Source: Lachnospiraceae bacterium (GTDB lineage Bacteria > Bacillota > Clostridia > Lachnospirales > Lachnospiraceae). Taken from it: a DNA stretch of 7,975 nt. Position 1 is the first letter of the stretch. Every line of letters begins with the position of its first letter. The DNA lies in assembly GCA_009774395.1 (NCBI GenBank), contig VSNQ01000169.1, positions 1-7,975 on the forward strand. The letters are read 5' to 3'. Positions 1 through 5,931 of the stretch are shown here, in pieces. A program made the position numbers and the translations under genes. Below the pieces are notes generated by a model. The model saw only the letters and a program-made list of their open reading frames with translations. It made no database searches and was not told the DNA's origin.

Positions 1-131
1 ATAAAATGTCGTTCATATTCTATAAAACATAGTATACACTTTCTAAATCTTGTTATCTTCATCGCCTGCATAAATAAAATGTCGTCCATATTCCATAAAA
101 CATAGTGCATATTTTCCAAATTTTTTTATTT
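1..131. repeat. Two diverged ~58-bp direct repeats, period 73 bp
   Basis: Positions 1-58 and 74-131 align without gaps at about 80% identity. Both begin ATAAAATGTCGT and share TAAAACATAGT and a T-rich tail. They are separated by a 15-bp unrelated spacer. The second copy runs across the stop codon of the pyrophosphatase gene (TAA at 128-126 on the minus strand), so it forms the end of that gene and its 3' untranslated region. More copies may exist left of the window edge. Function is unknown; neither copy has the symmetry of a terminator. Confidence 0.7.
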
Positions 132-1796
132 CTCCCATTGCTGCAATACAGAAACAAATGCTGGTATTAACTGCTTTTTCCTAGAAACAAGATTTTTTAA
201 TTCAAACTTATGCTGTGATTTTGATAAAATAAATGCCTCACGCACCAATTCCTCTGCCTTATCTCCAAAACAAAGCAATTCTGTTTTCTCATATACAATA
301 TTTGTCAGCATAAAAAAGCACATTTCCACTGCAAGATTCGGCATCTGCTCTTTAATATAAGGCACAAGTTTTTCCTTTATTTCTCCAAGTTCTATACTAT
401 TCATAGAGTTAATCTGCCCAACACTGAAATCAAATCCATTCACAGAGAAATTCTTGTAATCCTGATTGAAAATTTCTTCCGCCGTCTTATCCCCAAGATT
501 ACTCCCTGCTCCAAACATGTTTACTGCAAATTCCTCAAGGTCAACTTCACAGATTTCAGCTAGTTTCGCTGCTGCTACTTTATCCTTTTCGGTAACGGTC
601 GGAGAATGAAACATCAATGTATCTGAGATAATTGCCGCCATCATTAATCCTGCAATATTTTTAGGTATCTCTGCTTTTTTCTCTTGATACATCTGATAAA
701 TAATCGTCGCAGTACAGCCAAGCGGCTGATTTCTAAAAAATACAGGTGATACTGTTTCTAATGTTCCAATCCTGTGATGATCGATAATTTCAAGAATATC
801 CGCAAACTCAATTCCATCCACCGTCTGCGAAAGTTCATTATGATCTACCAAAATCAAATTCTTTTTTCGCAAATTCAACAAGGTACGACGAGAAATCATG
901 CCAATATAATTATCCTCGTCATCAAGTACCGGAAAATCATGGTAGCGTTTCTTCTTCATAATCGCCCGAATATCCTCTGTCTTATCTGTAATTTTAAAAG
1001 TCGTAATTTTCTCCTTGCGCATAAAAAAACCAATCGGCATACTCTGATTAATCAAACGCGCCACCGTAAATGTATCATACGGCGTATTAATTAAAATGCA
1101 ATTATGTTCCTTTGCAAAAATCTGAATGGTTTTGGAAACTCTAGCGCCCATTGTAATCACAACACAGGCAGCCCCCATCTCAATCGCACAAAGTTGCGCC
1201 TCATAACGGTTTCCTAAAATAACCATATCTCCCTCATGGATATAGTCCTCTAATGCATCTGGATTATCCGTAGCAATTACCACCTCGCCCCGTGAAAAAT
1301 ACTCATTTTTATCGCCAACTACCATTCTGGCTTCCAGCGTTTCCAAAATATTTTTGTACGAAGTCTTTGCTGTCGATAAAATACAGTTGTCATATACATC
1401 CATATATGCATTTGCAATATCGCCAATCGTTATAATCCCTATTAGCTTTCCCCCATCAATCACTGGCAGCGTAACATCACCACGGTCACGCATTAAATGC
1501 CACGCTTTTTTCAAAGATACATCGGCTGTAACACCCTCCACAGCATTAATATCAATATCCCTTGCATCGGTCATAACATCATGCAAATAAAGCGGCGCAT
1601 CGGCATGGAAGGCATTAAGCACATACTGTGTTTCCTGATTTACCTGCCCCGCCCGTGCAGGTAAATACTCATACGTATCATTATCGCTTAAATTTTTCAG
1701 ATATGCATACGCAATTGCTGAACAAATCGAATCCGTATCCGGGTTTTTGTGCCCAACAACAAATACGGGCCGCTTTGCATTTTCCATATATTCCAT
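126..1796 (-). CDS. ppaC: Manganese-dependent (family II) inorganic pyrophosphatase with CBS and DRTGG regulatory domains
   Basis: This enzyme hydrolyses pyrophosphate to two phosphates in the cytoplasm, pulling biosynthetic reactions forward. The DHH domain opens with GHKNPDTDS (residues 15-23), giving metal ligands H16, D20 and D22. It resumes after an insert with D318 (LVDHNE), the DHH motif at 339-341 and D392 (ISDT). The C-terminal DHHA2 domain carries the substrate-binding SRKKQ at 538-542. The insert (about 72-310) holds a first CBS domain (about 72-132), a DRTGG domain (about 155-250) and a second CBS domain (about 252-310). At 556 residues it matches the long regulated subclass rather than the ~310-residue short one. 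In characterised relatives, adenine nucleotides bind the CBS pair (AMP and ADP inhibit), and diadenosine polyphosphates activate the DRTGG-containing forms; here that is inferred from architecture. All catalytic residues I know appear intact. The start is an ATG 5 nt after GGAGG (1806-1802). It appears to be a single-gene unit. Confidence 0.95.
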   Translation of the reverse strand: MEYMENAKRPVFVVGHKNPDTDSICSAIAYAYLKNLSDNDTYEYLPARAGQVNQETQYVLNAFHADAPLYLHDVMTDARDIDINAVEGVTADVSLKKAWHLMRDRGDVTLPVIDGGKLIGIITIGDIANAYMDVYDNCILSTAKTSYKNILETLEARMVVGDKNEYFSRGEVVIATDNPDALEDYIHEGDMVILGNRYEAQLCAIEMGAACVVITMGARVSKTIQIFAKEHNCILINTPYDTFTVARLINQSMPIGFFMRKEKITTFKITDKTEDIRAIMKKKRYHDFPVLDDEDNYIGMISRRTLLNLRKKNLILVDHNELSQTVDGIEFADILEIIDHHRIGTLETVSPVFFRNQPLGCTATIIYQMYQEKKAEIPKNIAGLMMAAIISDTLMFHSPTVTEKDKVAAAKLAEICEVDLEEFAVNMFGAGSNLGDKTAEEIFNQDYKNFSVNGFDFSVGQINSMNSIELGEIKEKLVPYIKEQMPNLAVEMCFFMLTNIVYEKTELLCFGDKAEELVREAFILSKSQHKFELKNLVSRKKQLIPAFVSVLQQWEK

Positions 1797-1896
1797 TGTT
1801 TCCTCCGTTCCTGCCGCACCTGCTATTTTGGCACTAGCACAAGGTTTTTTATTTTTTGTTATTTTATATTACTTTTCTCTCTGCAAATAATGTCGA

Positions 1897-1926
1897 ATTA
1901 TAAATTTTATACTTTATTTTTGTTGA
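1897..1926 (-). promoter_or_regulatory. Candidate sigma-A promoter of the pyrophosphatase gene
   Basis: On the minus strand a perfect -10 TATAAT (1902-1897) lies 18 bp downstream of a -35-like TCAACA (1926-1921). Transcription would start near 1890, giving a leader of about 94 nt ahead of the GGAGG ribosome site. The region is very AT-rich, so chance matches are likely. Confidence 0.45.
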
Positions 1927-1951
1927 TTGTTTGCATTTTTTATGTTAAGAT
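1923..1951 (+). promoter_or_regulatory. Weak candidate promoter for the 64-residue ORF
   Basis: TTGATT (1923-1928) and TAAGAT (1946-1951) are 17 bp apart on the plus strand. The -35 overlaps the -35 of the divergent pyrophosphatase promoter candidate. If both are real, the two promoters share a few bases and could compete for RNA polymerase. Each box matches consensus at only 4 of 6 positions. Confidence 0.25.
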
Positions 1952-2070
1952 AAGACAAGCCTGACGCATTTGGAATTATATGCAGCGTAATAAACCATAT
2001 TAAAAATATATGCGTAAGAGAGCACCCAATCAATGTTACCCAGTAAGATTCTTTATGGAGATGATAAGTT

Positions 2071-2265
2071 ATGAATACCATTAAACCCGACAAAATAGAT
2101 TTATTGCGGCTGAAAGATATCGTAGCCCAATTAGCAGATATAATCTACCTCCTATGTGGAGCAAAAGAACAGAATGTAAGAATGATTTTAGCGAACTTTA
2201 CAAATCTTTCTGATGATGAACTAAGTTACTTAAATCTTTCATATCCCAAAGATGCTAAAGAATGA
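2071..2265 (+). CDS. Small hypothetical protein, 64 residues
   Basis: I do not recognise this protein. It is a short, probably helical, soluble protein: a charged N-terminus (about 1-16), an amphipathic segment with a single cysteine (DIVAQLADIIYLLCG, about 17-31), a second helix (about 32-42) and an acidic FTNLSDDELSYLNLSYP tail. There is no signal peptide and no clear membrane helix. Support for it being real is the lack of any competing gene on either strand here, an ATG preceded by GGAG (2057-2060, 10 nt spacing, slightly long), and a weak upstream promoter. It is transcribed divergently from the pyrophosphatase gene. A short hairpin (2294-2310) and repeat copy A follow it. It could also be a remnant or a chance ORF. 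Confidence 0.5.
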   Translation: MNTIKPDKIDLLRLKDIVAQLADIIYLLCGAKEQNVRMILANFTNLSDDELSYLNLSYPKDAKE

Positions 2266-2293
2266 TACATTCTGACAATATAATATCAATCAT

Positions 2294-2310
2294 GTAGGAC
2301 ATAGTCCTAC
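2294..2310. other. Short perfect hairpin GTAGGAC-ATA-GTCCTAC
   Basis: A 7-bp perfect inverted repeat with a 3-nt loop lies 28 bp downstream of the 64-residue ORF. No T-run follows it, so it is not a classical terminator. It sits beside repeat copy A. Read in that element's orientation, it occupies the place where copy C has its GCCGC/GCGGC hairpin, after a shared CCGTGCG. It may therefore belong to an extended form of the repeat. Confidence 0.5.
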
Positions 2311-2328
2311 TCACCGCACGGCTCTTGT

Positions 2329-2426
2329 GGGGCTGTCGCATTAAGTCAAATGTATACAAGATAGTCTAACACTATGTTGCGATTCATACTATATCTTGTA
2401 TAATCAAAGCTTATTGCAACAGCCCC
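2329..2426 (-). repeat. Palindromic MITE-like element, copy A
   Basis: This is a 98-bp element. Its outer arms are GGGGCTGTCGCATTAAG (2329-2345) and CTTATTGCAACAGCCCC (2410-2426). Inner arms are TATACAAGATA (2353-2363) and TATCTTGTATA (2392-2402). Its asymmetric centre aligns with copies B and C only when reverse complemented, so it is in the minus orientation. It has no coding capacity. It lies between the convergent 64-residue ORF and the DUF6465 gene. I see no convincing target-site duplication. Confidence 0.85.
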
Positions 2427-2451
2427 CTACTTCCTCTGTATGAGTCTGTGC
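2427..2451 (-). repeat. Flanking module of repeat copy A, shared with copy C
   Basis: The bases directly right of copy A contain TTCCTCTG, then about 13 diverged bases ending in TGTGC, then an A-run. The same order occurs on the right of copy C (7719-7750: TTCCTCTG, then CTGCGCAC, then eight A). The differences are mostly transitions. In both places the A-run is the start of a hairpin terminator read on the minus strand. Confidence 0.5.
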
Positions 2452-2452
2452 A

Positions 2453-2507
2453 AAATAAAGAGCACTCCGTGAACATGGTTAACCCATCCGCGTAGTGCTC
2501 TTTATCT
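2453..2507 (-). terminator. Probable intrinsic terminator of the DUF6465 gene
   Basis: AATAAAGAGCACT (left arm) and AGTGCTCTTTATC (right arm, ending about 2506) form a stem of about 15 bp with one mismatch near the loop. An ATGG/CCAT inner pairing sits in the loop. Read on the minus strand, the stem runs into TTTATTTTGC, a moderate U-tract. It lies about 100 nt after the DUF6465 stop codon. It could also work weakly on the plus strand, where TTTATCTT follows the stem. Confidence 0.6.
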
Positions 2508-2608
2508 TACCGTGGCATTCTGCTGCCTCGCATAAAATCCTATCCATAAACTGAATAAGCCTTAATCCAATCCTAAAGTTGTTTCGCACTATAAAAGCAC
2601 TCTAACGC

Positions 2609-3139
2609 TTAATATAAGCTTATGCCTGACGCATATCCATCAATTACATAATAAGCCATATTTTCATCAAGCTTTATGTATACTTCGACATTCTGAATGG
2701 AATCTGCAGAGTGACCCTCAGCCACATAAGCAGCCTTTACTCTATCAATAAGATTCTCCATTGCCAAATCACTTCTGCCGTTAACCTGCAATGTTATTTT
2801 CTCAACTGGCTTTGCTTTTGCTCTGCTGGTCTTTGCTGCCTTTGGCTCTGCTTCTTTCTTTTCTGTTTCCTTCTTATCAGTTTTCTTAGTTTCTGTTTTT
2901 TTTGCTGACTTTGTTTCTGCTTTCTTTTCCTGAGCCTTTGTTTCTGCTGCTTTTTCCTCTGCTGGTGCTACTGTCTTTGCTTCTTCCTTAGCAACTGCCT
3001 CCTCAACTGCTGCAGTACTTACTGCCTTAGCTGCCGTTTCTTTCTTTTCTGTTGCTTTTTTAGTTACTGATTTCTTTTCCACTGTTTTTCCCACGTTCAA
3101 TCTCTCCTGCTCTAAATCCTCTAAATTCATCTGTTTCAA
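2609..3139 (-). CDS. DUF6465-like protein with a long lysine/alanine/glutamate-rich N-terminal region
   Basis: The function is unknown. Residues 1-110 are low complexity, rich in K, A, E and T with many KK, ETKK and AAK runs, and are probably disordered and strongly charged. Residues 113-176 form a compact domain (VEKITLQVNGR, ENLIDRVKAAYVAEGH, VEVYIKLDENMAYYVIDG) that I recall as DUF6465, common in Lachnospiraceae. There is no signal peptide or membrane segment. The basic tail resembles histone-H1-like linkers, so nucleic acid or envelope binding is possible, but that is speculation. The start is probably TTG (3139-3137), because AGGAG (3153-3149) is 9 nt from it but 18 nt from the ATG three codons in (Met4, 3130-3128). 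A single-gene unit is likely, with a promoter near 3284-3313 and a terminator at 2453-2507. Confidence 0.8.
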   Translation of the reverse strand: MKQMNLEDLEQERLNVGKTVEKKSVTKKATEKKETAAKAVSTAAVEEAVAKEEAKTVAPAEEKAAETKAQEKKAETKSAKKTETKKTDKKETEKKEAEPKAAKTSRAKAKPVEKITLQVNGRSDLAMENLIDRVKAAYVAEGHSADSIQNVEVYIKLDENMAYYVIDGYASGISLY

Positions 3140-3219
3140 ACTACTTCTCTCCTGTTAAATAATTCATTGGTTTTCACTGCTTCTGCTATAATAATCTATG
3201 CAGAAACCGCTGTTGTGTT

Positions 3220-3249
3220 TCAAAACTTTTTTCGCCTGAATATCAGCAT
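3220..3249 (-). other. Possible 9-residue leader peptide upstream of the DUF6465 gene
   Basis: A perfect AAGGAGG (3269-3263) lies 13 nt before an ATG that opens MLIFRRKKF and then stops (TGA, 3222-3220). It falls inside the predicted leader transcript of the DUF6465 gene. The spacing is longer than ideal and the ORF is tiny, so the ribosome site could be a chance match. Confidence 0.25.
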
Positions 3250-3283
3250 TTAAAATAAAATTCCTCCTTAATACAATATACTC

Positions 3284-3313
3284 ATTATATAAGCGAAACA
3301 TCATTCCAGCCAA
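3284..3313 (-). promoter_or_regulatory. Candidate promoter of the DUF6465 gene
   Basis: On the minus strand a perfect -10 TATAAT (3289-3284) stands 18 bp after TTGGCT (3313-3308). The predicted transcript starts near 3277, giving a leader of about 135 nt. That leader holds the possible 9-residue peptide and the inverted repeat TTCTGC/GCAGAA (about 3177-3204). Confidence 0.45.
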
Positions 3314-3525
3314 GAAATAATATAAAATTATTTCACACATCAATAGAATAACACATAAAATTCAATATTTCAATTTATATCTATAAATTTTATGAAATTC
3401 TATTTAAAATTTATGTTTTGTCGAACCCTGCACTGATAAATATATGCAAAAATCTGCATATTAAGATACTTTTTTTGTATAAATTCTTGTAAAATACACA
3501 TACTAGCACAAAGGAGGAGATAATT

Positions 3526-3741
3526 ATGCGTAATAAATTCCTAGATTGCATCGCATTAACAATTGCGATTGTCGGCGCCGTAAACTGGGGGCTGATTGGT
3601 TTTTTTGACTTTAATTTGGTCGCAACAATATTTGGCAGTATGTCTTGGTTCTCCAGAATTATCTACGCTCTGGTAGGCATTTGCGGACTTTATCTGATTT
3701 TATTCTACACGCGGCTCGGCGATTCTACAAGCGAAGCATAA
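3526..3741 (+). CDS. DUF378 family small membrane protein, 71 residues
   Basis: This is a two-helix inner membrane protein of the DUF378 family, whose function is not known. The first membrane segment is about residues 7-26 and contains the family core GAVNWGLIGFF (17-27). A loop FNLVATIFGSMSW follows, and the second membrane segment is about 43-61 (IIYALVGICGLYLILFY). Full length is normal for the family (about 65-80). The ATG has an excellent AAGGAGG (3511-3517) 8 nt upstream, and the gene ends in tandem TAA stops (3739-3744). It appears to be a single gene, divergent from the DUF6465 gene and convergent with hflC. Repeat copy B starts 21 bp after its stop and may end its transcript. Confidence 0.92.
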   Translation: MRNKFLDCIALTIAIVGAVNWGLIGFFDFNLVATIFGSMSWFSRIIYALVGICGLYLILFYTRLGDSTSEA

Positions 3742-3761
3742 TAAGAGCCACAAAAGATCAT

Positions 3762-3858
3762 AGGGCTGTCGCAATAAACTTTGATTCTACAAGATATCGT
3801 TTCAACGCAGCACAGTGTTATAATATCCTGTATATATTTTTCTTAACGCGACAGCCCC
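3762..3858 (+). repeat. Palindromic MITE-like element, copy B
   Basis: Outer arms are GGGCTGTCGCAATAA (from 3763) and TTAACGCGACAGCCCC (ending 3858). Inner arms are CTACAAGATAT and ATATCCTGTATA. The centre (CGCAGCACAGTGTTATAATATC) matches copy C in the same orientation. It fills almost all of the 136-bp gap between the convergent DUF378 and hflC genes. Its RNA would fold into a long hairpin on either strand; on the plus strand the stem is followed by only ATTTT. It may act as a bidirectional terminator, since no other terminator is visible for either gene. Confidence 0.85.
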
Positions 3859-3877
3859 ATTTTCCCAATAAATATCA

Positions 3878-4753
3878 TTAGTAAAATATCTGCGTAATCG
3901 GTGAACTCTTATCTAATATAATCGTCTTATTTCCACCTGTAATTGCATTTCGCACTGCATCTAGGCTTCTTGTAAAACTGTAAAAATCTGCACGCATTTC
4001 ATCCTTATACGCGTCTGCCATAATCTCCATATATTGTGCTTCCCCTTCTGCCTTTAATATCTCTGCTTCTTTCTCTGCTTCTGATATTAACAGTGCCGTT
4101 TCCTTATCTGTCGTATTGCGAATTACCTGCGCCTCTGAATTGCCTTCTGCCGTATATGTTGCCGCTATATTGCCGCGCTCTGAAATCATACGTTCAAACA
4201 CAGCATCCTTATTATCCTCTGGTAAATCCAACAGCTTAATTTCTACAGAAGAAATCACAATACCATATTGGTTGATCGATGCCAGATTTCCCATAATTAA
4301 ATTTGTCAGTTCTTGCCCTCTCGCCGCAATAATATCCGCCTGAGTCATACTACTTATTACATTTTTAATAGAATTATAAACCGCAACATTAATTCTTCCC
4401 TCTGCATTTACAGAAGATGTATTTAACGTTTGCGCAAAAATTTTGGGGTCTGTCACCTTCCACAATACAAAGCTATCCACAATCATAGATTTCTTATCCT
4501 TTGTAATTACATCTGATTTTTCAATATCATAGAGCAGAAGCTCTTTTGTCACAACTCCTTTTTCCTGTATAAATGGTATTTTAAAATACAGCCCTGGCTC
4601 CGATATTACCCGCTCAATCTTCCCAAACTGCCGCACAAGACCATACTGATTTTCCCTTATCACAAATGCTGAGTTTACAAGTAAAAACACCGCTGCCAGC
4701 GTAATAATAACGGCTGCTATTCTACCAAAATTCTTTTTCATTTTCGCTCCCAT
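3878..4753 (-). CDS. hflC: HflC, SPFH-domain membrane protein, FtsH protease modulator
   Basis: HflC pairs with HflK in the membrane. In E. coli the two form a large cage around the AAA protease FtsH and modulate its attack on membrane proteins. Residues 9-30 are a single N-terminal membrane anchor. The SPFH/band-7 domain follows from about 30 (ENQYGLVRQFGKI, then SEPGLYFKIPFIQ). The family hallmark LLDLPEDNKDAVFERM then ISERGNIAA lies at 174-198. An Ala/Glu-rich helical region spans about 200-255. At 291 residues it is a little shorter than E. coli HflC (334). The start is uncertain: ATG at 4753 has a weak AGGA site, while an internal ATG at 4741 (MKKNFGR, giving 287 residues) has GGGAG 5 nt upstream. 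It is the last gene of the pepD-hflK-hflC unit, 81 bp after hflK with no terminator between. Confidence 0.92.
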   Translation of the reverse strand: MGAKMKKNFGRIAAVIITLAAVFLLVNSAFVIRENQYGLVRQFGKIERVISEPGLYFKIPFIQEKGVVTKELLLYDIEKSDVITKDKKSMIVDSFVLWKVTDPKIFAQTLNTSSVNAEGRINVAVYNSIKNVISSMTQADIIAARGQELTNLIMGNLASINQYGIVISSVEIKLLDLPEDNKDAVFERMISERGNIAATYTAEGNSEAQVIRNTTDKETALLISEAEKEAEILKAEGEAQYMEIMADAYKDEMRADFYSFTRSLDAVRNAITGGNKTIILDKSSPITQIFY

Positions 4754-4834
4754 CTACCTATCCTATCAGGCATTCTCGTATCCATTGCTTAAAAATATTA
4801 ATCAACCTAATCCAATTAATCTTATTTTCAAAAG
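4754..4834 (-). other. 81-bp hflK-hflC spacer
   Basis: The spacer is AT-rich with no terminator hairpin and no clear promoter, so hflC is probably read through from hflK. It is longer than the 11-bp pepD-hflK spacer. Confidence 0.5.
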
Positions 4835-5920
4835 CTATTCCTCTAGTGACGTGTTTGTTTCTGGTGTGTCCGATAATGTAGTATCCGCATTATCTGTAAT
4901 ATCCTTTAATTGCAATTCATCCAGATACAATGTTTTATTTAAGTCGCCGCTTCCATCATCTATAATCAGCCTAACATCTGGAAGCACCTCTTCCATTGCC
5001 TCATAAAACATACGTTGTTTTGTAATAAGTGGATTTTTTACATATTCTTCATACATTTTCTCAAAACGCACTTTTTGCGCATTTGCCTCATTAATACGCT
5101 GCTGCTTTGATGCCTCCGCCTCCTGCCTAATTTGATCTGCTTTTGCTGTTGCCTCCGGCAATTTTTCATTTCTATATTTATTCGCATTATTTATCGCAGT
5201 TTCTTTTCCCTGTTTAGCCGTTTCCACTGCCTTAAACGCTTCAATTACCTCCTGTGTAGGTGGTTCTGCATCCTGCATAGATATATTTACCAGCATCAAA
5301 CCAATATCCTGCTGCTCCAAAGTTTCTGTAATCATGCTTTTAATTGCCGCCTGTATTTCGCTCTTTCCTGTTGTAATAACATCATCTACTGCGTAATTGC
5401 TAATAATATTTCGTATACATGACTGCGCAATATTTTTTAATATTTCCTCGGGCTGATGGGAATTATACAAATACTTTACGGGATCTGCAACCTTATATTC
5501 CACATAGAAATCAACATTGACAAAATTAAAATCTGCAGTAATCATCAATGATTCCGATTCCACTTCCTGCTGCACGGTTGGTTCCTCTGGCGAACTTCTA
5601 TCAGAACGATATCCAATCGGAAAACCTAGTATCGTTGTATTTACCTTTGTAACTTTTTGCACAAATGGTATTTTAAAATGAAGTCCTGATGTCACAACAT
5701 TTCCCGCTTTTCCAAACGTTGTAACAACTCCTTGCTCTTGTTCCCCAATTGAGTACACTGATTCATACGATAAAACTGCCAAAATCATAACTGCCAGCAC
5801 TGCAATTATAATACTATTTGACTTGCCCCATCGGTTATTTCCTGATGTTTTTTTCGTTTTCTTGTCCTCAGATTCCTCTGTATTATTTCCTGCATTAAAT
5901 TCTCTATAATTTTCTGCCAT
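4835..5920 (-). CDS. hflK: HflK, SPFH-domain membrane protein, FtsH protease modulator
   Basis: HflK is the partner of HflC in the FtsH-modulating membrane complex. The order is a polar cytoplasmic N-terminus (1-35, rich in N, E and K), one membrane segment (about 36-52), then the SPFH domain (about 55-230) with SIGEQEQGVVTTFGKAG and SGLHFKIPFVQKV, and MITADFNFVNVDFYVEYKV at about 126-144. The family signature MQDAEPPTQEVIEAFKAV is at 215-232. An Ala/Gln/Glu-rich coiled coil (about 232-300) follows, then a Thr/Asp/Glu-rich tail. At 361 residues it is shorter than E. coli HflK (419), chiefly lacking the glycine-rich N-terminal extension. The ATG has AGGAG (5933-5929) 8 nt upstream, and this site overlaps the pepD TAG stop, suggesting translational coupling. 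ftsH is not in the window. Confidence 0.93.
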   Translation of the reverse strand: MAENYREFNAGNNTEESEDKKTKKTSGNNRWGKSNSIIIAVLAVMILAVLSYESVYSIGEQEQGVVTTFGKAGNVVTSGLHFKIPFVQKVTKVNTTILGFPIGYRSDRSSPEEPTVQQEVESESLMITADFNFVNVDFYVEYKVADPVKYLYNSHQPEEILKNIAQSCIRNIISNYAVDDVITTGKSEIQAAIKSMITETLEQQDIGLMLVNISMQDAEPPTQEVIEAFKAVETAKQGKETAINNANKYRNEKLPEATAKADQIRQEAEASKQQRINEANAQKVRFEKMYEEYVKNPLITKQRMFYEAMEEVLPDVRLIIDDGSGDLNKTLYLDELQLKDITDNADTTLSDTPETNTSLEE

Positions 5921-5931
5921 CTTCTAATCTC

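Larger units (their letters stand above)
2266..2608. other. Gene-free interval between the 64-residue ORF and the DUF6465 gene
   Basis: This 343-bp stretch holds the short hairpin (2294-2310), repeat copy A (2329-2426), its flanking module and the terminator hairpin (2453-2507). In the remaining 2508-2608 I see no ORF, RNA gene or clear structure. Confidence 0.7.
3140..3525. other. AT-rich divergent region between the DUF6465 and DUF378 genes
   Basis: This 386-bp stretch holds the DUF6465 leader and promoter on the left and the DUF378 promoter region on the right. The centre (about 3314-3420) is extremely AT-rich with no ORF. An inverted repeat TATGCA, 6 nt, TGCATA (3443-3460) lies about 30 bp upstream of the likely DUF378 -10 and could be an operator. 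A -10-like TAAAAT (3490-3495) has no good -35 partner. Confidence 0.5.

Noticed and set aside
774..1094. 106-codon plus-strand ORF inside the pyrophosphatase gene, and similar antisense ORFs within hflC, hflK and pepD
   Set aside because: They lie opposite well-supported genes, lack family features and are explained as shadows of the true reading frames.
1797..2070. A riboswitch in the pyrophosphatase leader
   Set aside because: The leader is AT-rich with no recognisable aptamer motif or terminator/antiterminator pair.
2294..2328. Resemblance of the sequence beside copy A (reverse complement GAGCCGTGCGGTGA) to group II intron domain V
   Set aside because: The returning arm of domain V (CGGTTC type) is missing, and no intron-encoded protein or other intron domain is present.
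2328..2427. Target-site duplications around copies A, B and C
   Set aside because: Direct comparison of the flanks of each copy shows no matching short repeat beyond chance.
2711..2908. Leucine/phenylalanine/cysteine-rich plus-strand ORF opposite the DUF6465 gene
   Set aside because: Its composition is simply the reverse reading of the lysine/glutamate/alanine codons of the real gene.
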